DNA of 64,000 nt from contig NW_027460342.1 of NCBI RefSeq assembly GCF_050947875.1, forward strand, positions 37,626-101,625, read 5' to 3'. A program made the translations under genes and the position numbers. Below the pieces are notes generated by a model. It was not told the DNA's origin and ran no database searches. It worked only from the letters and a program-made list of their open reading frames with translations. The DNA is from Dermacentor variabilis (Eukaryota > Arthropoda > Arachnida > Ixodida > Ixodidae). Of this stretch, positions 38,455 through 51,300 are shown in pieces. The stretch's first letter is position 1; each line of letters begins with the position of its first letter.

Positions 38455-39181
38455 TGCCAAAAGCACCATTTGCATGCATATCGTGTGGTTTTGCAGAAAA
38501 CTGCGTCCGCGTCTACCAAAAGATGCATGTGCATGCTAAAAACGCGTTTTGGCACAAATCCATGTGCGGGTGCTAAAAAGAGCAGCATCGGCATGCTTTT
38601 CACGTCGTTTGGTAGAAATCCACGCGCGCGTTCTGCCAAAGCATCATTTGCATGCATATCGTGTGGTTTTGCAGAAAACTGCGTCCGCGTCTACCAAAAG
38701 ATGCATGCGCATGCTTAAAACGCGTTTTGGCACAAATCCATGTGCGGATGTTAAAAAGAGCAGCATCGGCATGCTTTTCACGTCGTTTGGTAGAAATCCA
38801 CGCGCGCGTTATGCCAAAAGCACCATTTGCATGCATACCGTGTGGTTTTGCAGAAAACTGCGTCCGCGTCTACCAAAAGATGCATGCGCATGCTTAAAAC
38901 GCGTTTTGGCACAAATCCATGTGCGGGTGCTAAAAAGAGCAGCATCGGCATGCTTTTCACGTCGTTTGGTAGAAATCCACACGCGCGTTCTGCCAAAAGC
39001 ACCATTTGCATGCATATCGTGTGGTTTTGCAGAAAACTGCGTCCGCGTCTACCAAAAGATGCATGTGCATGCTAAAAACGCGTTTTGGCACAAATCCATG
39101 TGCGGGTGCTAAAAAGAGCAGCATCGGCATGCTTTTCACGTCGTTTGGTAGAAATCCACGCGCGCGTTCTGCCAAAAGCAC

Positions 39182-39193
39182 CGCATGCATGCG
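39182..39193. other. Variant palindrome CGCATGCATGCG in subunit A (2nd)
   Basis: Same linked set of four changes as at 35,961, 3,221 bp downstream, inside the duplicated segment. Confidence 0.9.
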
Positions 39194-40434
39194 TATCGTG
39201 TGGTTTTGCAGAAAACTGCGTCCGCGTCTACCAAAAGATGCATGCGCATGCTTAAAACGCGCTTTGGCACAAATCCATGTGCGGATGTTAAAAAGAGCAG
39301 CATCGGCATGCTTTTCACGTCGTTTGGTAGAAATCCACGCGCGCGTTCTGCCAAAAGCACCATTTGCATGCATATCGTGTGGTTTTGCAGAAAACTGCGT
39401 CCGCGTCTACCAAAAGATGCATGCGCATGCTTAAAACGCGTTTTGGCACAAATCCATGTGCGGATGTTAAAAAGAGCAGCATCGGCATGCTTTTGACGTC
39501 GTTTGGTAGAAATCCACGCGCGCGTTCTGCCAAAAGCACCATTTGCATGCATATCGTGTGGTTTTGCAGAAAACTGCGTCCGCGTCTACCAAAAGATGCA
39601 TGCGCATGCTTAAAACGCGCTTTGGCACAAATCCATGTGCGGATGTTAAAAAGAGCAGCATCGGCATGCTTTTCACGTCGTTTGGTAGAAATCCACGCGC
39701 GCGTTCTGCCAAAAGCACCATTTGCATGCATATCGTGTGGTTTTGCAGAAAACTGCGTCCGCGTCTACCAAAAGATGCATGCGCATGCTTAAAACGCGTT
39801 TTGGCACAAATCCATGTGCGGGTGCTAAAAAGAGCAGCATCGGCATGCTTTTCACGTCGTTTGGTAGAAATCCACGCGCGCGTTCTGCCAAAAGCACCAT
39901 TTGCATGCATATCGTGTGGTTTTGCAGAAAACTGCGTCCGCGTCTACCAAAAGATGCATGCGCATGCTTAAAACCCGCTTTGGCACAAATCAATGTGCGG
40001 ATGTTAAAAAGAGCAGCATCGGCATGCTTTTCACGTCGTTTGGTAGAAATCCACGCGCGCGTTCTGCCAAAAGCACCATTTGCATGCATATCGTGTGGTT
40101 TTGCAGAAAACTGCGTCCGCGTCTACCAAAAGATGCATGCGCATGCTTAAAACGCGTTTTGGCACAAATCCATGTGCGGGTGCTAAAAAGAGCAGCATCG
40201 GCATGCTTTTCACGTCGTTTGGTAGAAATCCACACGCGCGTTCTGCCAAAAGCACCATTTGCATGCATATCGTGTGGTTTTGCAGAAAACTGCGTCCGCG
40301 TCTACCAAAAGATGCATGTGCATGCTAAAAACGCGTTTTGGCACAAATCCATGTGCGGGTGCTAAAAAGAGCAGCATCGGCATGCTTTTCACGTCGTTTG
40401 GTAGAAATCCACGCGCGCGTTCTGCCAAAAGCAC

Positions 40435-40446
40435 CGCATGCATGCG
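40435..40446. other. Variant palindrome CGCATGCATGCG in subunit A (3rd)
   Basis: Same variant, exactly 1,253 bp after the second copy, as predicted by the seven-monomer HOR. Confidence 0.9.
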
Positions 40447-41689
40447 TATCGTGTGGTTTTGCAGAAAACTGCGTCCGCGTCTACCAAAAGATGCATGCGC
40501 ATGCTTAAAACGCGCTTTGGCACAAATCCATGTGCGGATGTTAAAAAGAGCAGCATCGGCATGCTTTTCACGTCGTTTGGTAGAAATCCACGCGCGCGTT
40601 CTGCCAAAAGCACCATTTGCATGCATATCGTGTGGTTTTGCAGAAAACTGCGTCCGCGTCTACCAAAAGATGCATGCGCATGCTTAAAACGCGTTTTGGC
40701 ACAAATCCATGTGCGGATGTTAAAAAGAGCAGCATCGGCATGCTTTTGACGTCGTTTGGTAGAAATCCACGCGCGCGTTCTGCCAAAAGCACCATTTGCA
40801 TGCATATCGTGTGGTTTTGCAGAAAACTGCGTCCGCGTCTACCAAAAGATGCATGCGCATGCTTAAAACGCGCTTTGGCACAAATCCATGTGCGGATGTT
40901 AAAAAGAGCAGCATCGGCATGCTTTTCACGTCGTTTGGTAGAAATCCACGCGCGCGTTCTGCCAAAAGCACCATTTGCATGCATATCGTGTGGTTTTGCA
41001 GAAAACTGCGTCCGCGTCTACCAAAAGATGCATGCGCATGCTTAAAACGCGTTTTGGCACAAATACATGTGCGGGTGCTAAAAAGAGCAGCATCGGCATG
41101 CTTTTCACGTCGTTTGGTAGAAATCCACGCGCGCGTTCTGCCAAAAGCACCATTTGCATGCATATCGTGTGGTTTTGCAGAAAACTGCGTCCGCGTCTAC
41201 CAAAAGATGCATGCGCATGCTTAAAACCCGCTTTGGCACAAATCAATGTGCGGATGTTAAAAAGAGCAGCATCGGCATGCTTTTCACGTCGTTTGGTAGA
41301 AATCCACGCGCGCGTTCTGCCAAAAGCACCATTTGCATGCATATCGTGTGGTTTTGCAGAAAACTGCGTCCGCGTCTACCAAAAGATGCATGCGCATGCT
41401 TAAAACGCGTTTTGGCACAAATCCATGTGCGGGTGCTAAAAAGAGCAGCATCGGCATGCTTTTCACGTCGTTTGGTAGAAATCCACACGCGCGTTCTGCC
41501 AAAAGCACCATTTGCATGCATATCGTGTGGTTTTGCAGAAAACTGCGTCCGCGTCTACCAAAAGATGCATGTGCATGCTAAAAACGCGTTTTGGCACAAA
41601 TCCATGTGCGGGTGCTAAAAAGAGCAGCATCGGCATGCTTTTCACGTCGTTTGGTAGAAATCCACGCGCGCGTTCTGCCAAAAGCACCA

Positions 41690-44600
41690 TTTGCATGCCT
41701 ATCGTGTGGTTTTGCAGAAAACTGCGTCCGCGTCTACCAAAAGATGCATGCGCATGCTTAAAACGCGTTTTGGCACAAATCCATGTGCGGATGTTAAAAA
41801 GAGCAGCATCGGCATGCTTTTGACGTCGTTTGGTAGAAATCCACGCGCGCGTTCTGCCAAAAGCACCATTTGCATGCATATCGTGTGGTTTTGCAGAAAA
41901 CTGCGTCCGCGTCTACCAAAAGATGCATGCGCATGCTTAAAACGCGCTTTGGCACAAATCCATGTGCGGATGTTAAAAAGAGCAGCATCGGCATGCTTTT
42001 CACGTCGTTTGGTAGAAATCCACGCGCGCGTTCTGCCAAAAGCACCATTTGCATGCATATCGTGTGGTTTTGCAGAAAACTGCGTCCGCGTCTACCAAAA
42101 GATGCATGCGCATGCTTAAAACGCGTTTTGGCACAAATCCATGTGCGGGTGCTAAAAAGAGCAGCATCGGCATGCTTTTCACGTCGTTTGGTAGAAATCT
42201 ACGCGAGCGTTCTGCCAAAAGCACCATTTGCATGCCTATCGTGTGGTTTTGCAGAAAACTGCGTCCGCGTCTACCAAAAGATGCATGCGCATGCTTAAAA
42301 CGCGCTTTGGCACAAATCCATGTGCGGATGTTAAAAAGAGCAGCATCGGCATGCTTTTCACGTCGTTTGGTAGAAATCCACGCGCGCGTTCTGCCAAAAG
42401 CACCATTTGCATGCATATCGTGTGGTTTTGCAGAAAACTGCGTCCGCGTCTACCAAAAGATGCATGCGCATGCTTAAAACGCGTTTTGGCACAAATCCAT
42501 GTGCGGATGTTAAAAAGAGCAGCATCGGCATGCTTTTCACGTCGTTTGGTAGAAATCCACGCGAGCGTTCTGCCAAAAGCACCATTTGCATGCATATCGT
42601 GTGGTTTTGCAGAAAACTGCGTCCGCGTCTACCAAAAGATGCATGCGCATGCTTAAAACCCGCTTTGGCACAAATCAATGTGCGGATGTTAAAAAGAGCA
42701 GCATCGGCATGCTTTTCACGTCGTTTGGTAGAAATCCACGCGCGCGTTCTGCCAAAAGCACCATTTGCATGCATATCGTGTGGTTTTGCAGAAAACTGCG
42801 TCCGCGTCTACCAAAAGATGCATGCGCATGCTTAAAACGCGTTTTGGCACAAATCCATGTGCGGGTGCTAAAAAGAGCAGCATCGGCATGCTTTTCACGT
42901 CGTTTGGTAGAAATCCACACGCGCGTTCTGCCAAAAGCACCATTTGCATGCATATCGTGTGGTTTTGCAGAAAACTGCGTCCGCGTCTACCAAAAGATGC
43001 ATGTGCATGCTAAAAACGCGTTTTGGCACAAATCCATGTGCGGGTGCTAAAAAGAGCAGCATCGGCATGCTTTTCACGTCGTTTGGTAGAAATCCACGCG
43101 CGCGTTCTGCCAAAAGCACCATTTGCATGCCTATCGTGTGGTTTTGCAGAAAACTGCGTCCGCGTCTACCAAAAGATGCATGCGCATGCTTAAAACGCGT
43201 TTTGGCACAAATCCATGTGCGGGTGCTAAAAAGAGCAGCATCGGCATGCTTTTCACGTCGTTTGGTAGAAATCCACACGCGCGTTCTGCCAAAAGCACCA
43301 TTTGCATGCCTATCGTGTGGTTTTGCAGAAAACTGCGTCCGCGTCTACCAAAAGATGCATGCGCATGCTTAAAACGCGCTTTGGCACAAATCCATGTGCG
43401 GATGTTAAAAAGAGCAGCATCGGCATGCTTTTCACGTCGTTTGGTAGAAATCCACGCGCGCGTTTTGCCAAAAGCACCATTTGCATGCATATCGTGCGGT
43501 TTTGCAGAAAACTGCGTCCGCGTCTACCAAAAGATGCATGCGCATGCTTAAAACGCGTTTTGGCACAAATCCATGTGCGGGTGCTAAAAAGGGCAGCATC
43601 GGCATGCTTTTCACGTCGTTTGGTAGAAATCCACACGCGCGTTCTGCCAAAAGCACCATTTGCATGCATATCGTGTGGTTTTGCAGAAAACTGCGTCCGC
43701 GTCTACCAAAAGATGCATGCGCATGCTTAAAACGCGCTTTGGCACAAATTCATGTGCGGATGTTAAAAAGAGCAGCATGGGCATGCTTTTCACGTCGTTT
43801 GGTAGAAATCCACGCGCGCGTTCTGCCAAAAGCACCATTTGCATGCATATCGTGTGGTTTTGCAGAAAACTGCGTCCGCGTCTACCAAAAGATGCATGCG
43901 CATGCTTAAAACCCGCTTTGGCACAAATCAATGTGCGGATGTTAAAAAGAGCAGCATCGGCATGCTTTTCACGTCGTTTGGTAGAAATCCACGCGCGCGT
44001 TCTGCCAAAAGCACCATTTGCATGCATATCGTGTGGTTTTGCAGAAAACTGCGTCCGCGTCTACCAAAAGATGCATGCGCATGCTTAAAACGCGTTTTGG
44101 CACAAATCCATGTGCGGGTGCTAAAAAGAGCAGCATCGGCATGCTTTTCACGTCGTTTGGTAGAAATCCACACGCGCGTTCTGCCAAAAGCACCATTTGC
44201 ATGCATATCGTGTGGTTTTGCAGAAAACTGCGTCCGCGTCTACCAAAAGATGCATGTGCATGCTAAAAACGCGTTTTGGCACAGATCCATGTGCGGGTGC
44301 TAAAAAGAGCAGCATCGGCATGCTTTTCACGTCGTTTGGTAGAAATCCACGCGCGCGTTCTGCCAAAAGCACCATTTGCATGCCTATCGTGTGGTTTTGC
44401 AGAAAACTGCGTCCGCGTCTACCAAAAGATGCATGCGCATGCTTAAAACGCGTTTTGGCACAAATCCATGTGCGGGTGCTAAAAAGAGCAGCATCGGCAT
44501 GCTTTTCACGTCGTTTGGTAGAAATCCACACGCGCGTTCTGCCAAAAGCACCATTTGCATGCCTATCGTGTGGTTTTGCAGAAAACTGCGTCCGCGTCTA

Positions 44601-45091
44601 CCAAAAGATGCATGCGCATGCTTAAAACGCGCTTTGGCACAAATCCATGTGCGGATGTTAAAAAGAGCAGCATCGGCATGCTTTTCACGTCGTTTGGTAG
44701 AAATCCACGCGCGCGTTCTGCCAAAAGCACCATTTGCATGCATATCGTGTGGTTTTGCAGAAAACTGCGTCCGCGTCTACCAAAAGATGCATGCGCATGC
44801 TTAAAACGCGTTTTGGCACAAATCCATGTGCGGGTGCTAAAAAGAGCAGCATCGGCATGCTTTTCACGTCGTTTGGTAGAAATCTACGCGAGCGTTCTGC
44901 CAAAAGCACCATTTGCATGCCTATCGTGTGGTTTTGCAGAAAACTGCGTCCGCGTCTACCAAAAGATGCATGCGCATGCTTAAAACGCGCTTTGGCACAA
45001 ATCCATGTGCGGATGTTAAAAAGAGCAGCATCGGCATGCTTTTCACGTCGTTTGGTAGAAATCCACGCGCGCGTTCTGCCAAAAGCACCAT
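41690..45091 (+). repeat. 19-monomer HOR, copy 1 (3,401 bp)
   Basis: Variants from ~41.7 kb recur 3,401 bp downstream (19 x 179). Markers in order: GCTTTTGACG, ATCTACGCGAGCG (42,197 and 45,598), AAACCCGCTTTGG, GTGCGG plus AAGGGCAGC (43,494-43,591 and 46,895-46,992), GCAGCATGGGC (43,775 and 47,176) and CACAGATCC (44,280 and 47,681). Few differences separate the copies, for example an extra GCGAGCG near 42,561 in this one. Confidence 0.82.
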
Positions 45092-48000
45092 TTGCATGCA
45101 TATCGTGTGGTTTTGCAGAAAACTGCGTCCGCGTCTACCAAAAGATGCATGCGCATGCTTAAAACGCGTTTTGGCACAAATCCATGTGCGGATGTTAAAA
45201 AGAGCAGCATCGGCATGCTTTTGACGTCGTTTGGTAGAAATCCACGCGCGCGTTCTGCCAAAAGCACCATTTGCATGCATATCGTGTGGTTTTGCAGAAA
45301 ACTGCGTCCGCGTCTACCAAAAGATGCATGCGCATGCTTAAAACGCGCTTTGGCACAAATCCATGTGCGGATGTTAAAAAGAGCAGCATCGGCATGCTTT
45401 TCACGTCGTTTGGTAGAAATCCACGCGCGCGTTCTGCCAAAAGCACCATTTGCATGCATATCGTGTGGTTTTGCAGAAAACTGCGTCCGCGTCTACCAAA
45501 AGATGCATGCGCATGCTTAAAACGCGTTTTGGCACAAATCCATGTGCGGGTGCTAAAAAGAGCAGCATCGGCATGCTTTTCACGTCGTTTGGTAGAAATC
45601 TACGCGAGCGTTCTGCCAAAAGCACCATTTGCATGCCTATCGTGTGGTTTTGCAGAAAACTGCGTCCGCGTCTACCAAAAGATGCATGCGCATGCTTAAA
45701 ACGCGCTTTGGCACAAATCCATGTGCGGATGTTAAAAAGAGCAGCATCGGCATGCTTTTCACGTCGTTTGGTAGAAATCCACGCGCGCGTTCTGCCAAAA
45801 GCACCATTTGCATGCATATCGTGTGGTTTTGCAGAAAACTGCGTCCGCGTCTACCAAAAGATGCATGCGCATGCTTAAAACGCGTTTTGGCACAAATCCA
45901 TGTGCGGATGTTAAAAAGAGCAGCATCGGCATGCTTTTCACGTCGTTTGGTAGAAATCCACGCGCGCGTTCTGCCAAAAGCACCATTTGCATGCATATCG
46001 TGTGGTTTTGCAGAAAACTGCGTCCGCGTCTACCAAAAGATGCATGCGCATGCTTAAAACCCGCTTTGGCACAAATCAATGTGCGGATGTTAAAAAGAGC
46101 AGCATCGGCATGCTTTTCACGTCGTTTGGTAGAAATCCACGCGCGCGTTCTGCCAAAAGCACCATTTGCATGCATATCGTGTGGTTTTGCAGAAAACTGC
46201 GTCCGCGTCTACCAAAAGATGCATGCGCATGCTTAAAACGCGTTTTGGCACAAATCCATGTGCGGGTGCTAAAAAGAGCAGCATCGGCATGCTTTTCACG
46301 TCGTTTGGTAGAAATCCACACGCGCGTTCTGCCAAAAGCACCATTTGCATGCATATCGTGTGGTTTTGCAGAAAACTGCGTCCGCGTCTACCAAAAGATG
46401 CATGTGCATGCTAAAAACGCGTTTTGGCACAAATCCATGTGCGGGTGCTAAAAAGAGCAGCATCGGCATGCTTTTCACGTCGTTTGGTAGAAATCCACGC
46501 GCGCGTTCTGCCAAAAGCACCATTTGCATGCCTATCGTGTGGTTTTGCAGAAAACTGCGTCCGCGTCTACCAAAAGATGCATGCGCATGCTTAAAACGCG
46601 TTTTGGCACAAATCCATGTGCGGGTGCTAAAAAGAGCAGCATCGGCATGCTTTTCACGTCGTTTGGTAGAAATCCACACGCGCGTTCTGCCAAAAGCACC
46701 ATTTGCATGCCTATCGTGTGGTTTTGCAGAAAACTGCGTCCGCGTCTACCAAAAGATGCATGCGCATGCTTAAAACGCGCTTTGGCACAAATCCATGTGC
46801 GGATGTTAAAAAGAGCAGCATCGGCATGCTTTTCACGTCGTTTGGTAGAAATCCACGCGCGCGTTCTGCCAAAAGCACCATTTGCATGCATATCGTGCGG
46901 TTTTGCAGAAAACTGCGTCCGCGTCTACCAAAAGATGCATGCGCATGCTTAAAACGCGTTTTGGCACAAATCCATGTGCGGGTGCTAAAAAGGGCAGCAT
47001 CGGCATGCTTTTCACGTCGTTTGGTAGAAATCCACACGCGCGTTCTGCCAAAAGCACCATTTGCATGCATATCGTGTGGTTTTGCAGAAAACTGCGTCCG
47101 CGTCTACCAAAAGATGCATGCGCATGCTTAAAACGCGCTTTGGCACAAATTCATGTGCGGATGTTAAAAAGAGCAGCATGGGCATGCTTTTCACGTCGTT
47201 TGGTAGAAATCCACGCGCGCGTTCTGCCAAAAGCACCATTTGCATGCATATCGTGTGGTTTTGCAGAAAACTGCGTCCGCGTCTACCAAAAGATGCATGC
47301 GCATGCTTAAAACCCGCTTTGGCACAAATCAATGTGCGGATGTTAAAAAGAGCAGCATCGGCATGCTTTTCACGTCGTTTGGTAGAAATCCACGCGCGCG
47401 TTCTGCCAAAAGCACCATTTGCATGCATATCGTGTGGTTTTGCAGAAAACTGCGTCCGCGTCTACCAAAAGATGCATGCGCATGCTTAAAACGCGTTTTG
47501 GCACAAATCCATGTGCGGGTGCTAAAAAGAGCAGCATCGGCATGCTTTTCACGTCGTTTGGTAGAAATCCACACGCGCGTTCTGCCAAAAGCACCATTTG
47601 CATGCATATCGTGTGGTTTTGCAGAAAACTGCGTCCGCGTCTACCAAAAGATGCATGTGCATGCTAAAAACGCGTTTTGGCACAGATCCATGTGCGGGTG
47701 CTAAAAAGAGCAGCATCGGCATGCTTTTCACGTCGTTTGGTAGAAATCCACGCGCGCGTTCTGCCAAAAGCACCATTTGCATGCCTATCGTGTGGTTTTG
47801 CAGAAAACTGCGTCCGCGTCTACCAAAAGATGCATGCGCATGCTTAAAACGCGTTTTGGCACAAATCCATGTGCGGGTGCTAAAAAGAGCAGCATCGGCA
47901 TGCTTTTCACGTCGTTTGGTAGAAATCCACACGCGCGTTCTGCCAAAAGCACCATTTGCATGCCTATCGTGTGGTTTTGCAGAAAACTGCGTCCGCGTCT

Positions 48001-48150
48001 ACCAAAAGATGCATGCGCATGCTTAAAACGCGCTTTGGCACAAATCCATGTGCGGATGTTAAAAAGAGCAGCATCGGCATGCTTTTCACGTCGTTTGGTA
48101 GAAATCCACGCGCGCGTTCTGCCAAAAGCACCATTTGCATGCATATCGTG
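45092..48150 (+). repeat. 19-monomer HOR, copy 2 (nearly complete)
   Basis: Second copy of the 3,401-bp unit. It follows copy 1 marker by marker until about 48.15 kb, where copy 1 has the ATCTACGCGAGCG monomer (44,882) and this copy does not. The two copies share no net indel. The end point is approximate. Confidence 0.8.
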
Positions 48151-48309
48151 TGGTTTTGCAGAAAACTGCGTCCGCGTCTACCAAAAGATGCATGCGCATG
48201 CTTAAAACGCGCTTTGGCACAAATCCATGTGCGGATGTTAAAAAGAGCAGCATCGGCATGTTTTTCACGTCGTTTGGTAGAAATCCACGCGCGCGTTCTG
48301 CCAAAAGCA

Positions 48310-51300
48310 CCATTTGCATGCATATCGTGTGGTTTTGCAGAAAACTGCGTCCGCGTCTACCAAAAGATGCATGCGCATGCTTAAAACGCGTTTTGGCACA
48401 AATCCATGTGCGGATGTTAAAAAGAGCAGCATCGGCATGCTTTTCACGTCGTTTGGTAGAAATCCACGCGCGCGTTCTGCCAAAAGCACCATTTGCATGC
48501 ATATCGTGTGGTTTTGCAGAAAACTGCGTCCGCGTCTACCAAAAGATGCATGCGCATGCTTAAAACGCGTTTTGGCACAAATCCATGTGCGGGTGCTAAA
48601 AAGAGCAGCATCGGCATGCTTTTCACGTCGTTTGGTAGAAATCCACACGCGCGTTCTGCCAAAAGCACCATTTGCATGCCTATCGTGTGGTTTTGCAGAA
48701 AACTGCGTCCGCGTCTACCAAAAGATGCATGCGCATGCTTAAAACGCGCTTTGGCACAAATCCATGTGCGGATGTTAAAAAGAGCAGCATTGGCATGCTT
48801 TTCACGTCGTTTGGTAGAAATCCACGCGCGCGTTCTGCCAAAAGCACCATTTGCATGCATATCGTGTGGTTTTGCAGAAAACTGCGTCCGCGTCTACCAA
48901 AAGATGCATGCGCATGCTTAAAACGCGTTTTGGCACAAATCCATGTGCGGGTGCTAAAAAGAGCAGCATCGGCATGCTTTTCACGTCGTTTGGTAGAAAT
49001 CCACACGCGCGTTCTGCCAAAAGCACCATTTGCATGCATATCGTGTGGTTTTGCAGAAAACTGCGTCCGCGCCTACCAAAAGATGCATGTGCATGCTAAA
49101 AACGCGTTTTGGCACAAATCCATGTGCGGGTGCTAAAAAGAGCAGCATCGGCATGCTTTTCACGTCGTTTGGTAGAAATCCACGCGCGCGTTCTGCCAAA
49201 AGCACCATTTGCATGCCTATCGTGTGGTTTTGCAGAAAACTGCGTCCGCGTCTACCAAAAGATGCATGCGCATGCTTAAAACGCGTTTTGGCACAAATCC
49301 ATGTGCGGGTGCTAAAAAGAGCAGCATCGGCATGCTTTTCACGTCGTTTGGTAGAAATCCACGCGCGCGTTCTGCCAAAAACACCATTTGCATGCCTATC
49401 GTGTGGTTTTGCAGAAAACTGCATCCGCGTCTACCAAAAGATGCATGCGCATGCTTAAAACGCGTTTTGGCACAAATCCATGTGCGGGTGCTAAAAAGAG
49501 CAGCATCGGCATGCTTTTCACGTCGTTTGGTAGAAATCCACACGCGCGTTCTGCCAAAACCACCATTTGCATGCATATCGTGTGGTTTTGCAGAAAACTG
49601 CATCCGCGTCTACCAAAAGATGCATGTGCATGCTAAAAACGCGTTTTGGCACAAATCCATGTGCGGGTGCTAAAAAGAGCACCATCGGCATGCTTTTCAC
49701 GTCGTTTGGTAGAAATCCACGCGCGCGTTCTGCCAAAAGCACCATTTGCATGCCTATCGTGTGGTTTTGCAGAAAACTGCGTCCGCGTCTACCAAAAGAT
49801 GCATGCGCATGCTTAAAACGCGTTTTGGCACAAATCCATGTGCGGATGTTAAAAAGAGCAGCATCGGCATGCTTTTCACGTCGTTTGGTAGAAATCCACG
49901 CGCGCGTTCTGCCAAAAGCACCATTTGCATGCATATCGTGTGGTTTTGCAGAAAACTGCGTCCGCGTCTACCAAAAGATGCATGCGCATGCTTAAAACGC
50001 GTTTTGGCACAAATCCATGTGCGGGTGCTAAAAAGAGCAGCATCGGCATGCTTTTCACGTCGTTTGGTAGAAATCCACACGCGCGTTCTGCCAAAAGCAC
50101 CATTTGCATGCCTATCGTGTGGTTTTGCAGAAAACTGCGTCCGCGTCTACCAAAAGATGCATGCGCATGCTTAAAACGCGCTTTGGCACAAATCCATGTG
50201 CGGATGTTAAAAAGAGCAGCATTGGCATGCTTTTCACGTCGTTTGGTAGAAATCCACGCGCGCGTTCTGCCAAAAGCACCATTTGCATGCATATCGTGTG
50301 GTTTTGCAGAAAACTGCGTCCGCGTCTACCAAAAGATGCATGCGCATGCTTAAAACGCGTTTTGGCACAAATCCATGTGCGGGTGCTAAAAAGAGCAGCA
50401 TCGGCATGCTTTTCACGTCGTTTGGTAGAAATCCACACGCGCGTTCTGCCAAAAGCACCATTTGCATGCATATCGTGTGGTTTTGCAGAAAACTGCGTCC
50501 GCGCCTACCAAAAGATGCATGTGCATGCTAAAAACGCGTTTTGGCACAAATCCATGTGCGGGTGCTAAAAAGAGCAGCATCGGCATGCTTTTCACGTCGT
50601 TTGGTAGAAATCCACGCGCGCGTTCTGCCAAAAGCACCATTTGCATGCCTATCGTGTGGTTTTGCAGAAAACTGCGTCCGCGTCTACCAAAAGATGCATG
50701 CGCATGCTTAAAACGCGTTTTGGCACAAATCCATGTGCGGGTGCTAAAAAGAGCAGCATCGGCATGCTTTTCACGTCGTTTGGTAGAAATCCACGCGCGC
50801 GTTCTGCCAAAAACACCATTTGCATGCCTATCGTGTGGTTTTGCAGAAAACTGCATCCGCGTCTACCAAAAGATGCATGCGCATGCTTAAAACGCGTTTT
50901 GGCACAAATCCATGTGCGGGTGCTAAAAAGAGCAGCATCGGCATGCTTTTCACGTCGTTTGGTAGAAATCCACACGCGCGTTCTGCCAAAACCACCATTT
51001 GCATGCATATCGTGTGGTTTTGCAGAAAACTGCATCCGCGTCTACCAAAAGATGCATGTGCATGCTAAAAACGCGTTTTGGCACAAATCCATGTGCGGGT
51101 GCTAAAAAGAGCACCATCGGCATGCTTTTCACGTCGTTTGGTAGAAATCCACGCGCGCGTTCTGCCAAAAGCACCATTTGCATGCCTATCGTGTGGTTTT
51201 GCAGAAAACTGCGTCCGCGTCTACCAAAAGATGCATGCGCATGCTTAAAACGCGTTTTGGCACAAATCCATGTGCGGATGTTAAAAAGAGCAGCATCGGC

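Larger units (their letters stand above)
35067..38829 (+). repeat. Subfamily 2 monomers linking two HOR blocks
   Basis: About 21 monomers. The segment ~35.43-36.3 kb recurs 3,221 bp downstream (18 x 179 minus 1) at ~38.65-39.5 kb. The missing base is the one-base deletion at ~38,640 (CTGCCAAAGCATC). Shared markers are GCGTTATGCCAAAAG (near 35,585 and 38,806) and the CGCATGCATGCG palindrome. A copy of the ATCTACGCGAGCG variant near 36,649 also appears in the 19-monomer HOR at 42.2 kb. Confidence 0.75.
38830..41683 (+). repeat. 7-monomer HOR (1,253-bp period), ~2.3 copies
   Basis: The order of variants repeats with a shift of exactly 1,253 bp (7 x 179). Markers are the palindromic A variant at 39,182 and 40,435, the GCTTTTGACG C variant, and AAACCCGCTTTGG with CAAATCAATG at 39,971 and 41,224. 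One copy has a private CAAATACATG near 41,061. The AAACCCGCTTTGG monomer later recurs at 42,657, 43,910, 46,058 and 47,311, so the same module was reused in the next block. Confidence 0.82.
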
